From assembly GCA_964389205.1 (NCBI GenBank), contig CAYMDH010000004.1, forward strand, positions 47,903 to 111,902: a stretch of DNA of 64,000 bases, written 5' to 3'. Position numbers and translations under genes: made by a program. Under the pieces are notes generated by a model. It was not told where the DNA came from. It worked only from the letters and a program-made list of their open reading frames with translations, and did not search any database. The DNA comes from Leptobacterium sp964389205 (GTDB taxonomy: Bacteria; Bacteroidota; Bacteroidia; Flavobacteriales; Flavobacteriaceae). Shown piece by piece: positions 35,282 through 42,590 of the stretch. Numbering within the stretch: position 1 is the first letter of the stretch; each line of letters starts with the position of its first letter.

Positions 35282-36448
35282 ATGTCTCCTATACGATTTT
35301 TTTCTCTTTTTCTATTTTCTATTTTCTTTCTTCTATCGTGTGAAAGGAAAAAAAACAATGATGTTTTACAATTACCTATTTCTGAGATAGTAGAAACAAA
35401 CATACGTTATGCAAAAGGGTTTTCTATAGAGAAGTCATCTGATATCACTGTGATAAAGGTAAATACACCTTGGCCAAATAGTCAAGAAACTTTTACGTAT
35501 GCTCTCGTAGATAGAAATAAGTTAGCCTCTATGACATTTGCGAAAGGAAGTTACGATGCTATTATTCCAACACCAATTGAAAAAATCGTAGTGACCTCTA
35601 CTACTCATATTCCTGCATTGGAAGCTTTAGGGGTAGAAAATAAATTAATTGGTTTTCCTGAAACTAAATATGTTTCTTCAAAAAAAACCCGGAAAAACAT
35701 TGATCTCGGAAACGTAAGAGAATTAGGGAAAAACGAGCTTATAAATACAGAAGTTTTAATAGATATAGCTCCAGATCTTGTTGTAGGTTTTTCAATAGAC
35801 AATCAAAATAAAGTTTATGAAAATTTACAGAAATCTGGTATAGCAGTTGTATTTAATGGTGACTGGGTAGAAGAAACTCCTTTGGGAAAAGCCGAATGGA
35901 TTAAATTTTTTGCTCCTTTTTTTAATCTAGAAGAAAAAGGAGATTCTATTTTTAGTAAAATAGCTACAGAATATAATGCCATTAAAAACATAGCAAAAAA
36001 GGCCACTAATGTACCAACAGTTATTAGTGGTGCAATGTATAAAGATGTATGGTATATGCCAGCTGGTGATAGTTGGGCTGGGCAATTTTTAGCTGATGCA
36101 AATTGTAACTATTTATGGAGTGATACCAAAGGAACCGGTAGTTTATCCTTAAGTATCGAAAGCGTAATTGAAAAAGGAAAATCTGCAGAATTTTGGATAG
36201 GCCCTTCTGGTTTTACTTCATATCAACAATTACAAGAAGCTAATAATCATTACACTAAGTTTGATGCTTTTAAAGGTAAAAAAACATTCACTTTTAGCTT
36301 AACTACTGGTGTTACAGGAGGCTTATTATATTATGAATTGGGGCCAAATAGACCCGATATTATATTAAAAGATTTAATAGCAATTTTTCATCCAGATTTA
36401 TTACCAAACCATAAGTTATTTTTCTTTAAACCCATGGAAACGCATTGA
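35282..36448 (+). CDS. btuF: Corrinoid ABC transporter substrate-binding lipoprotein
   Basis: A 388-residue lipoprotein (LLSC, Cys20) of the TroA/FecB-type binding-protein fold. Two lobes are recognisable: THIPALEALGVENKLIGFPETKY and LINTEVLIDIAPDLVVGF in the first, GAMYKDVWYMPAGDSWAGQFLADAN in the second. It is longer than enteric BtuF, as usual in Bacteroidota. Its position before btuC and btuD and after the cob genes indicates cobalamin or cobinamide as ligand, although the fold also serves iron chelates. Confidence 0.87.
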   Translation: MSPIRFFSLFLFSIFFLLSCERKKNNDVLQLPISEIVETNIRYAKGFSIEKSSDITVIKVNTPWPNSQETFTYALVDRNKLASMTFAKGSYDAIIPTPIEKIVVTSTTHIPALEALGVENKLIGFPETKYVSSKKTRKNIDLGNVRELGKNELINTEVLIDIAPDLVVGFSIDNQNKVYENLQKSGIAVVFNGDWVEETPLGKAEWIKFFAPFFNLEEKGDSIFSKIATEYNAIKNIAKKATNVPTVISGAMYKDVWYMPAGDSWAGQFLADANCNYLWSDTKGTGSLSLSIESVIEKGKSAEFWIGPSGFTSYQQLQEANNHYTKFDAFKGKKTFTFSLTTGVTGGLLYYELGPNRPDIILKDLIAIFHPDLLPNHKLFFFKPMETH

Positions 36449-37470
36449 AAAAAAAACTACCATATTCTTTTTCCTATGGCTTACTCATCATAGCATTAGT
36501 ACTATTCTTTTTTATTAATATAAGTTTAGGCTCTGTTTCTATTCCATTTAAAGAAGTGCTAAATTCATTAATAGGAAATAATATTGCTAAAGAAAGTTGG
36601 AAATACATTATAATAGACTATAGACTACCTAAAGCGTTTACAGCAATTATCGTTGGTAGTGGTTTATCATTAAGTGGTTTATTAATGCAAACCCTATTTA
36701 GAAATCCTTTAGCGGGTCCCTTTGTTTTAGGAATAAGTTCTGGTGCAAGCTTGGGAGTTGCTATATTGGTATTGGGATCTTCTTTTTTAACGAGTGTGGC
36801 TTTTTTAAGCAGTGGGTTTTCTTTAGCACTTTTTGCTAGTTTAGGAAGTTTTCTTGTATTGATAGCGGTAATGCTTATCGCTACCAAAGTACGTGATACT
36901 ATGGCCATTTTAATAATAGGCTTAATGTTTGGAAGTATTACTACGGCAATAGTGAGTGTACTGTCATATTTTAGTAATTCTGAAAAATTACAGCAGTATG
37001 TGTTTTGGACTTTTGGAAGTTTAGGAGATTTAAGCTGGAATGCGCTTCTGTTACTTTTTACTATTTTTAGTTTCGGGGTTCTAATTAGTGTGTATTCATT
37101 AAAATCATTGAATTCATTATTATTAGGTGAAAATTATGCTAAAAGCCTAGGTTTGAATATTAAAAAATCTAGGTATTTAATTATTATCGCTACTAGTTTA
37201 TTAGCTGGAAGTGTTACTGCTTTTGCAGGTCCTATCGTTTTTATTGGTCTGGCTGTACCCCATTTAACAAGGCAATTATTTAATACTACGAATCATCGTG
37301 TGTTGGTACCTGCTGTATTATTGTATGGAGCTATTATTATGCTATTTTGCGATACGATAGCTCAGTTACCTTCTAGTGAGTATACATTGCCTATTAATGC
37401 TATTACATCACTTATTGGAGCACCCGTTGTTATTTGGTTGCTTATTAGAAAACGAAAAATGATTTTTTGA
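36445..37470 (+). CDS. btuC: FecCD/BtuC-family ABC permease
   Basis: A 341-residue membrane permease with about nine to ten hydrophobic segments. Family motifs are YRLPKAFTAIIVGSGLSLSGLLMQTLFRNPLAGPFVLGISSGAS near residues 53-110 and the C-terminal coupling region GPIVFIGLAVPHLTRQL near 270. The start is TTG at 36445, overlapping the btuF stop by four bases; no ATG exists near the right N-terminus. It should form the inner-membrane channel with BtuD and take corrinoid from BtuF. Confidence 0.9.
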   Translation: MKKKLPYSFSYGLLIIALVLFFFINISLGSVSIPFKEVLNSLIGNNIAKESWKYIIIDYRLPKAFTAIIVGSGLSLSGLLMQTLFRNPLAGPFVLGISSGASLGVAILVLGSSFLTSVAFLSSGFSLALFASLGSFLVLIAVMLIATKVRDTMAILIIGLMFGSITTAIVSVLSYFSNSEKLQQYVFWTFGSLGDLSWNALLLLFTIFSFGVLISVYSLKSLNSLLLGENYAKSLGLNIKKSRYLIIIATSLLAGSVTAFAGPIVFIGLAVPHLTRQLFNTTNHRVLVPAVLLYGAIIMLFCDTIAQLPSSEYTLPINAITSLIGAPVVIWLLIRKRKMIF

Positions 37471-37474
37471 TTTG

Positions 37475-38263
37475 ATGACTATTAAAAAAAACACACTTGA
37501 AATAAAAGATTTAGCTATTGGTTATAAAACCAAGAAAACTACTATTGAAGTTTCTCAAAACATAAATTTCACTTTAAAAAAAGGAGAACTAACTGCTGTG
37601 GTAGGTGCTAATGGTATAGGAAAATCTACACTCTTAAGAACTCTAGCAAGCGTTCAATCTAAATTATCAGGAACAATTCTTTTAGGTAATAAAGAGTTAG
37701 ATGCTTATAAGCCTTTAGAATTAGCAACTTCATTAAGTTTAGTTTTAACAGAAAAATTACCTACAAAAAACTTAACGGTGCAAGAAGTCATAGCTTTGGG
37801 TAGACAACCACATACCAATTGGTTAGGTACATTACTTCCAAAAGATATTGAACACATAAAAAAAGCCATTCGTTTAGTACAAATTGAAGAACTCGAAGAA
37901 AAAAAATGTTTTGAGCTAAGTGATGGTCAAATGCAAAAAGTGCTTATAGCAAGAGCTTTGGCTCAAGATACTTCATTAATAATTCTAGATGAACCTACCA
38001 CACATTTGGATCTTTACCACAAGGCTTATATTTTAAAATTGCTCAAGGAAATTGCCCAAGAAACTTCTAAAACTATTTTATTTTCAACACATGAAATTGA
38101 TTTAGCCATCCAATTATGTGATAAAATATTGATTATTCATAAAGACGAAGTAGTATTTGATTCGCCTCAACAATTGATAGAAAAAGATAGTTTTTCTAAA
38201 TTATTCCCTAATGATTTAATTAGTTTTGATAAAAAAACAGGGGTTTTTAACGTTCATAAATAA
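37475..38263 (+). CDS. btuD: Corrinoid ABC transporter ATP-binding protein
   Basis: A 262-residue ABC ATPase of the FecE/BtuD type. Walker A VGANGIGKSTLL near residue 43, the signature LSDGQMQKVLIARALA near 149, Walker B TSLIILDEPTTHLDL near 168 and the switch His in FSTHEIDL near 204 are all intact. ATG at 37475 is chosen; the codon before it is a TTG that could start one residue earlier. It closes the cob/btu run. Confidence 0.92.
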   Translation: MTIKKNTLEIKDLAIGYKTKKTTIEVSQNINFTLKKGELTAVVGANGIGKSTLLRTLASVQSKLSGTILLGNKELDAYKPLELATSLSLVLTEKLPTKNLTVQEVIALGRQPHTNWLGTLLPKDIEHIKKAIRLVQIEELEEKKCFELSDGQMQKVLIARALAQDTSLIILDEPTTHLDLYHKAYILKLLKEIAQETSKTILFSTHEIDLAIQLCDKILIIHKDEVVFDSPQQLIEKDSFSKLFPNDLISFDKKTGVFNVHK

Positions 38264-38301
38264 GTCTAAAATTTTATCTTTACAACAAATCAAATCATTT
38301 A

Positions 38302-39624
38302 ATGTCTGAATCAATTTTAATTATCATTATAGCCTTTGTAGCCTCTGTCATTGGTTTGTTTTTAGGGATTTATATTCAGAATCTTAAAACAAAATCCAAC
38401 CAAAGTACTTTATTAGAAAGAGAAGCTCAATTACATATAAATATTAAGGAGCTTCAAACTAAAATAGAAAAAGAGATTACTATTAAAGAAGAATTTAGGC
38501 AACAAAAAGAAGCCATAGCAATACAGTTAACCAAAAAAGAAGTCGATTTTGATAACTTGCTAGAAAAAAATAAAGAACAAAAAGGAGAAGTTGAAAAACT
38601 TCAGGAAAAATTCACAAAAGATTTCCAATTGCTGGCTAATAAAATCATGGAAGAAAAATCGGTGAAATTTACCGAACAAAACAAAGAAAATATTAAAAAC
38701 ATCTTAAGCCCGCTTCAAGAAAAAATACAGCTTTTTGAAAAAAAGGTAGATGAAACACATAAAGAAAGTATTGATTATCACGCAGCCTTACGGCAGCAAA
38801 TTTTAGGCCTTAAAGATCTTAATGAACAGATGAGTAAAGAGACCTTAAATCTTACGAAAGCTTTAAAAGGTGACAGTAAAATGCAAGGGAATTGGGGAGA
38901 ATTAGTTTTAGAACGTGTACTGGAAAAAAGCGGCCTTGAAAAAGGACGTGAATACGAAGTACAACAAAACTTTACAAGAGAAGATGGCTCTAGAGTACTT
39001 CCTGATGTTATCATTAACCTTCCCAACGGTAAGAAGATGATCATAGATTCTAAAGTATCGCTAACAGCTTATGAACGCTATGTAAATGCTGAAGATGAAA
39101 ATCGTGAAAGCTATTCTAAAGAACATCTCGTTTCTATAAAAAGACATGTTGAGCAATTATCAGAAAAGAAATATGAAGATCTCTATGAGATGGAAAGTCC
39201 AGATTTTGTATTACTTTTTATTCCTATTGAACCTGCTTTTGCTATTGCACTTAATTTAGATGGTACTTTATATAATAAAGCATTTGAACGAAATATTGTT
39301 ATTGTAACTCCTACTACCTTATTGGCGACTTTACGTACTATAGACAGTATGTGGAACAATGAAAAACAACAGCGAAATGCTATAGAAATAGCACGACAAG
39401 CCGGAGCACTTTACGATAAGTTTGAAGGTTTAATGAATGATTTAACAGGTGTTGGTAAAAAGATTGATGCTGCCAAAAATGATTATGCCGCCGCCATGAA
39501 CAAACTTGTTGAAGGAAAAGGAAATTTAATTACTTCTGTAGAAAAATTAAAAAAGATGGGAGCTAAAGCTAAAAAAGCATTGCCAGATACTCTTATTAAA
39601 AGAGCTGAAGAAGATATTGAATAA
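38302..39624 (+). CDS. rmuC: DNA recombination protein RmuC
   Basis: A 440-residue protein with an N-terminal membrane segment (ILIIIIAFVASVIGLFLGIYI), a coiled-coil region to about residue 180, and the RmuC nuclease-like domain after that: KMQGNWGELVLERVLEKSGLEKGREYE near 193, LPDVIINLPNGKKMIIDSKVSLTAYERY near 233, and FVLLFIPIEPAFAIAL near 305. RmuC limits inversions at short repeats, and its domain resembles PD-(D/E)XK nucleases. It is 38 bp after btuD and ends in a strong terminator. Confidence 0.93.
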   Translation: MSESILIIIIAFVASVIGLFLGIYIQNLKTKSNQSTLLEREAQLHINIKELQTKIEKEITIKEEFRQQKEAIAIQLTKKEVDFDNLLEKNKEQKGEVEKLQEKFTKDFQLLANKIMEEKSVKFTEQNKENIKNILSPLQEKIQLFEKKVDETHKESIDYHAALRQQILGLKDLNEQMSKETLNLTKALKGDSKMQGNWGELVLERVLEKSGLEKGREYEVQQNFTREDGSRVLPDVIINLPNGKKMIIDSKVSLTAYERYVNAEDENRESYSKEHLVSIKRHVEQLSEKKYEDLYEMESPDFVLLFIPIEPAFAIALNLDGTLYNKAFERNIVIVTPTTLLATLRTIDSMWNNEKQQRNAIEIARQAGALYDKFEGLMNDLTGVGKKIDAAKNDYAAAMNKLVEGKGNLITSVEKLKKMGAKAKKALPDTLIKRAEEDIE

Positions 39625-39655
39625 AAAAAGCTCTTATTAAAATAAGAGTTTTTTT
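39624..39655 (+). terminator. Rho-independent terminator after rmuC
   Basis: CTCTTAT and ATAAGAG pair around TAAA and are followed by seven T (with an A-run on the other side). It also abuts the end of the convergent DUF5777 gene. Confidence 0.85.
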
Positions 39656-39673
39656 GTTTATATGCTATAATTT

Positions 39674-40540
39674 CTAGAAGCTAAAACTTCTATTAAGATT
39701 AAATCCAAAGAAAAAATCACCATCAAAGAAATTTCCACCTGCTTGCCCTAGAAAAGCATTTTCAAATATTCCTTGTGCATTTGAAAAATGTAGTTGAAAA
39801 ACATGTCCTCCTGTTTCTATATCTACTCCTATTGCCAATGCATTTCTAAATTGAGAAGAATTTGCTCGATTTAAATGAATTCCGTAATCTAGATTGATAC
39901 TAAAGCGTTTTGTCAATTTATAACGGCCACCTAATCCAACTGCAAATTGTGCATTATCCTGATCGTCATTTGCTACAAAATTATCTTGAAAAAATGTTGG
40001 GCTTACCAATAATGATAGGTTTTCATTAAATTTTCTTGAAATAATGATTTGTGATGTATATCGCAATCGATCATTAAAATCCAATCCTTGAAAAACATCA
40101 GAATCTAATTCTGTATTAACAGCTATCAAATTGTATCCTGAAATAGAAACTGGAAACCCACCAATTACCTGTCTAGCGATTCTATACTTTATATGCGCAT
40201 CATAGGTTTCTTCAAATCCACTTCTAGAAATCCCTACATTAAAACCATCACTAATTCCATAGATGAATTGAATACGCGTATTTGCATTATCCAATCCAAA
40301 GAAATCGTCAAAACCATTTTCCACAGATCCAAAACGATGGGCTACTACAAAAAAGAATTCTCTTTTTGAGATGAGTTTTGTTGTTTCAAAATTAACAACT
40401 TTTAAACTCTTAAAAGCTGCAGATGTGTAGTTTTTCTCTTTTGAAGCACTTTCATTTAATTCATCTAAAAGGTCGTCTTGTCCAAAACTTAAAAAGGGTA
40501 AAAGAAAAAATACAACAGTAATAAATTTCAATTTCATCAT
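39674..40540 (-). CDS. DUF5777 outer-membrane beta-barrel protein
   Basis: A 288-residue protein with signal peptide (ITVVFFLLPFLSFGQ). Strand-rich sequence matches the DUF5777 family: FFFVVAHRFGSVENGFDDFFGLDNANTRIQFIYGI near residue 62, GLGGRYKLTKRFSINLDYGIHL near 210, and a C-terminal aromatic end FFGFNLNRSFSF typical of outer-membrane barrels. Start may be either of two adjacent ATGs. The family regularly lies with YceI and heme lipoproteins, as here. Role unknown. Confidence 0.8.
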   Translation of the reverse strand: MMKLKFITVVFFLLPFLSFGQDDLLDELNESASKEKNYTSAAFKSLKVVNFETTKLISKREFFFVVAHRFGSVENGFDDFFGLDNANTRIQFIYGISDGFNVGISRSGFEETYDAHIKYRIARQVIGGFPVSISGYNLIAVNTELDSDVFQGLDFNDRLRYTSQIIISRKFNENLSLLVSPTFFQDNFVANDDQDNAQFAVGLGGRYKLTKRFSINLDYGIHLNRANSSQFRNALAIGVDIETGGHVFQLHFSNAQGIFENAFLGQAGGNFFDGDFFFGFNLNRSFSF

Positions 40541-40566
40541 TTGGATTGATTATTATATTAGTTATC

Positions 40567-40953
40567 TTATTTATTAATTATACTAGTTTGATCAAACTTT
40601 ACTTCTTCCAATAAATCATCATAGCCTATACACCTCCCCTTAACAACGATCTCTTTATTTATAAGTTTTTTATAATTCTCATTATTTTCCATGGTAAAAA
40701 AAACACGATCATTTAAAGTGATCGTTGTTGCATTTGCACCTGTACAAATTCCTGACAATTGAACCGTTTTATTTAAAAATTTCTCTGTAGCTGATGCTGC
40801 ATCTATAGTGAATTCTTCAATTAGAGCACTTGAAGTAATTTCAAAAGCTGGTTTTTCTGAAGCTATATCTCTATGGTCTTGATATGCGTATTTATAAACA
40901 GCAAACAACACAATACCCAAAATCAAAATAGCACTCAATAATTTATATTTCAT
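40567..40953 (-). CDS. OB-fold (tRNA_anti-like) membrane-anchored protein
   Basis: A 128-residue protein with one N-terminal membrane segment (LLSAILILGIVLFAVYKYAY). The rest matches the tRNA_anti-like OB fold seen in exported Bacteroidota proteins: KFLNKTVQLSGICTGANATTITLNDRVFF and INKEIVVKGRCIGYDDLLEEVKFDQTSI. Despite the name there is no reason to expect tRNA binding outside the cytosol. It is 26 bp upstream of the DUF5777 gene on the same strand and divergent from the heme-lipoprotein/YceI pair. Confidence 0.75.
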   Translation of the reverse strand: MKYKLLSAILILGIVLFAVYKYAYQDHRDIASEKPAFEITSSALIEEFTIDAASATEKFLNKTVQLSGICTGANATTITLNDRVFFTMENNENYKKLINKEIVVKGRCIGYDDLLEEVKFDQTSIINK

Positions 40954-41026
40954 TATTAGTAAGTTTTCTTTTAAAATCCGAACTACACTCTATGTCGAAA
41001 ACCTTCTTTAAAAATAACAGACACTT

Positions 41027-41392
41027 ATGAAAAGATTATTTACACTTTTTAGTATTATCATTTTTGCAATTGTTTTACATGCATGTTCTACAAATAGTCC
41101 TGATGATTTTTTTGAAGAGATTGCTGAAGGCGAAGAAGTGCCTCTAGTTACATTCAATGCAAACGTTAGTGCCATCATTCAAAGTAGTTGTGTTGAGTGC
41201 CATGCAGGTCCTGGCGCAGAAGCTGGCCTTCAACTTGAAAACTTTCAACAGGTAGTTAATGGAGTTCAAAATAGAGGATTATTAAACAGAATTGTTAATG
41301 TTGATAACCCAATGCCCCCAACAGGATTACTCCCTAGTCAGGTTACAGATATTATTATTCAATGGTCTGAAGATGGTTTATTAGAAGAATAA
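41027..41392 (+). CDS. CxxCH heme-binding lipoprotein
   Basis: A 121-residue lipoprotein (HAC, Cys20). After an acidic linker it has a single c-type heme site CVECH at residues 55-59 and a possible Met ligand in NPMPPTGLLPSQVTDII, the arrangement of small Bacteroidota/Planctomycete-type cytochrome c domains. It would be attached to the outer or inner membrane on the periplasmic side and could pass electrons in the YceI/DUF5777 module. Redox partner unknown. Confidence 0.82.
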   Translation: MKRLFTLFSIIIFAIVLHACSTNSPDDFFEEIAEGEEVPLVTFNANVSAIIQSSCVECHAGPGAEAGLQLENFQQVVNGVQNRGLLNRIVNVDNPMPPTGLLPSQVTDIIIQWSEDGLLEE

Positions 41393-41420
41393 TGAATTAA
41401 AAATATATAAAATAAAAGCA

Positions 41421-41972
41421 ATGATGAAAAAATTATGTACACTTCTTATCGTATTATCTATCCAATTTATAAATGCACAAGATAAATACTTTACAAAAAC
41501 AGGAACTGTTAATTTCGAAGCATCAGCAAACGCTGCATTCGAAGAAGTAAAAGCTGCAAACAAAACAGTAACAGCAATATTAAATACTGCTAATGGAGAG
41601 ATTGCTTCCTTAGTATTGGTAAAAGGGTTTCGTTTTAAAAATGCTTTGATGGAAGAGCATTTTAATGAAAATTATATGGATAGCGATAAGTTTCCAAAAT
41701 CTACTTTTAAAGGAACTATAGAAAACTTTGATGTTAATCAACTAAGCGCAGAAAGTAAAACATATACCTTAAAAGGCATCTTAACTACACGAGGAAAAGA
41801 TAAAAATGTGGTAACAGATGTTGTTGTAAAAAAAGAAGGAACTACCATTACATTAGTATCAGATTTTGTGGTAACCCCATTAGAATTTGGAATTTCTATT
41901 CCTAAAATAGTTAGTGATAAAATAGCTAAAGAAATTATTGTAAATTTAGATTTCGAGCTAACTAAACGATAA
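41421..41972 (+). CDS. YceI-family periplasmic lipid-binding protein
   Basis: A 183-residue protein with signal peptide (LCTLLIVLSIQFINAQ). YceI lipocalin-like features: YFTKTGTVNFEASA, FKNALMEEHFNENYMDSDKFPKSTFKGTI near residue 72 and YTLKGILTTRGKDKNV near 112. YceI proteins bind isoprenoid chains such as polyprenols or quinones. The first codon may be either of two ATGs at 41421 and 41424. It lies 28 bp after the heme lipoprotein gene, a pairing that suggests quinone-related electron flow, but this is inference. Confidence 0.87.
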   Translation: MMKKLCTLLIVLSIQFINAQDKYFTKTGTVNFEASANAAFEEVKAANKTVTAILNTANGEIASLVLVKGFRFKNALMEEHFNENYMDSDKFPKSTFKGTIENFDVNQLSAESKTYTLKGILTTRGKDKNVVTDVVVKKEGTTITLVSDFVVTPLEFGISIPKIVSDKIAKEIIVNLDFELTKR

Positions 41973-41986
41973 TTTATTTTTATTCT

Positions 41987-42535
41987 ATGAATTACAAATT
42001 TAAAACTGTTGAAGAATCTCAGGTTACTTTTACTGAACTTATGCTGCCTTCTCATTCTAATTTTAGTGGGAAAATTCACGGAGGTTATATACTTTCTTTG
42101 ATGGATCAAATTGCATTTGCTTGTGCTTCAAAACACTCGGGTGTTTATTGTGTTACGGCCTCTGTTCATAAAGTTGATTTTTTAAACCCTATTGACGTTG
42201 GTGAGCTTGTCACATTAAAAGCTTCTGTTAACTATATTGGTAATACCTCTATGGTTATAGGAATTCGAGTTGAATCTGAGAACATACAAAATCAATATGT
42301 AAAACATTGTAATTCATCTTATTTTACAATGATTGCTAAAGATGAAAATGGCAAAAGTGTCCCTGTACCAGGTTTAATTTTAGATACAGAAGCAAAAATT
42401 AGACGTTTCTTACGAAGTATTAAACGGCAAGAACAAGTCAAAAAAAGACAGGAAGAATTTAAAAAAGCGAAGTTTGATATTAATGAATCACAGCTTCAGC
42501 TTTTAAATAAACATAAGGTAAAGCTAGCTTTATAA
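41987..42535 (+). CDS. Acyl-CoA thioesterase, hotdog fold
   Basis: A 182-residue cytosolic hotdog-fold thioesterase of the YciA/BFIT class. HSNFSGKIHGGYILSLMDQIAFACASKHSG near residues 25-54 carries the conserved Asn and Gly-Gly helix, and VDFLNPIDVGELVTLKASVNYIG near 66 is the central strand pair. A charged C-terminal helix is added. It hydrolyses acyl-CoA, with chain-length preference not deducible. It is 14 bp after the YceI gene but functionally separate by appearance. Confidence 0.87.
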   Translation: MNYKFKTVEESQVTFTELMLPSHSNFSGKIHGGYILSLMDQIAFACASKHSGVYCVTASVHKVDFLNPIDVGELVTLKASVNYIGNTSMVIGIRVESENIQNQYVKHCNSSYFTMIAKDENGKSVPVPGLILDTEAKIRRFLRSIKRQEQVKKRQEEFKKAKFDINESQLQLLNKHKVKLAL

Positions 42536-42537
42536 AA

Positions 42538-42577
42538 GAACAAAAAAGGCTCACTATTAAGTGAGCCTTTTTTGTTC
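42538..42577. terminator. Perfect 17-bp inverted repeat, bidirectional terminator
   Basis: GAACAAAAAAGGCTCAC at 42538-42554 is exactly inverted at 42561-42577 around TATTAA. Both orientations end in six T, so it terminates the thioesterase transcript and the convergent carB transcript. Confidence 0.9.
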
Positions 42578-42590
42578 TAAATAATTGTAT

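Noticed and set aside
41738..42109. Minus-strand 123-codon frame across YceI and thioesterase genes
   Set aside because: Antisense to two well-supported genes and without any recognisable domain.
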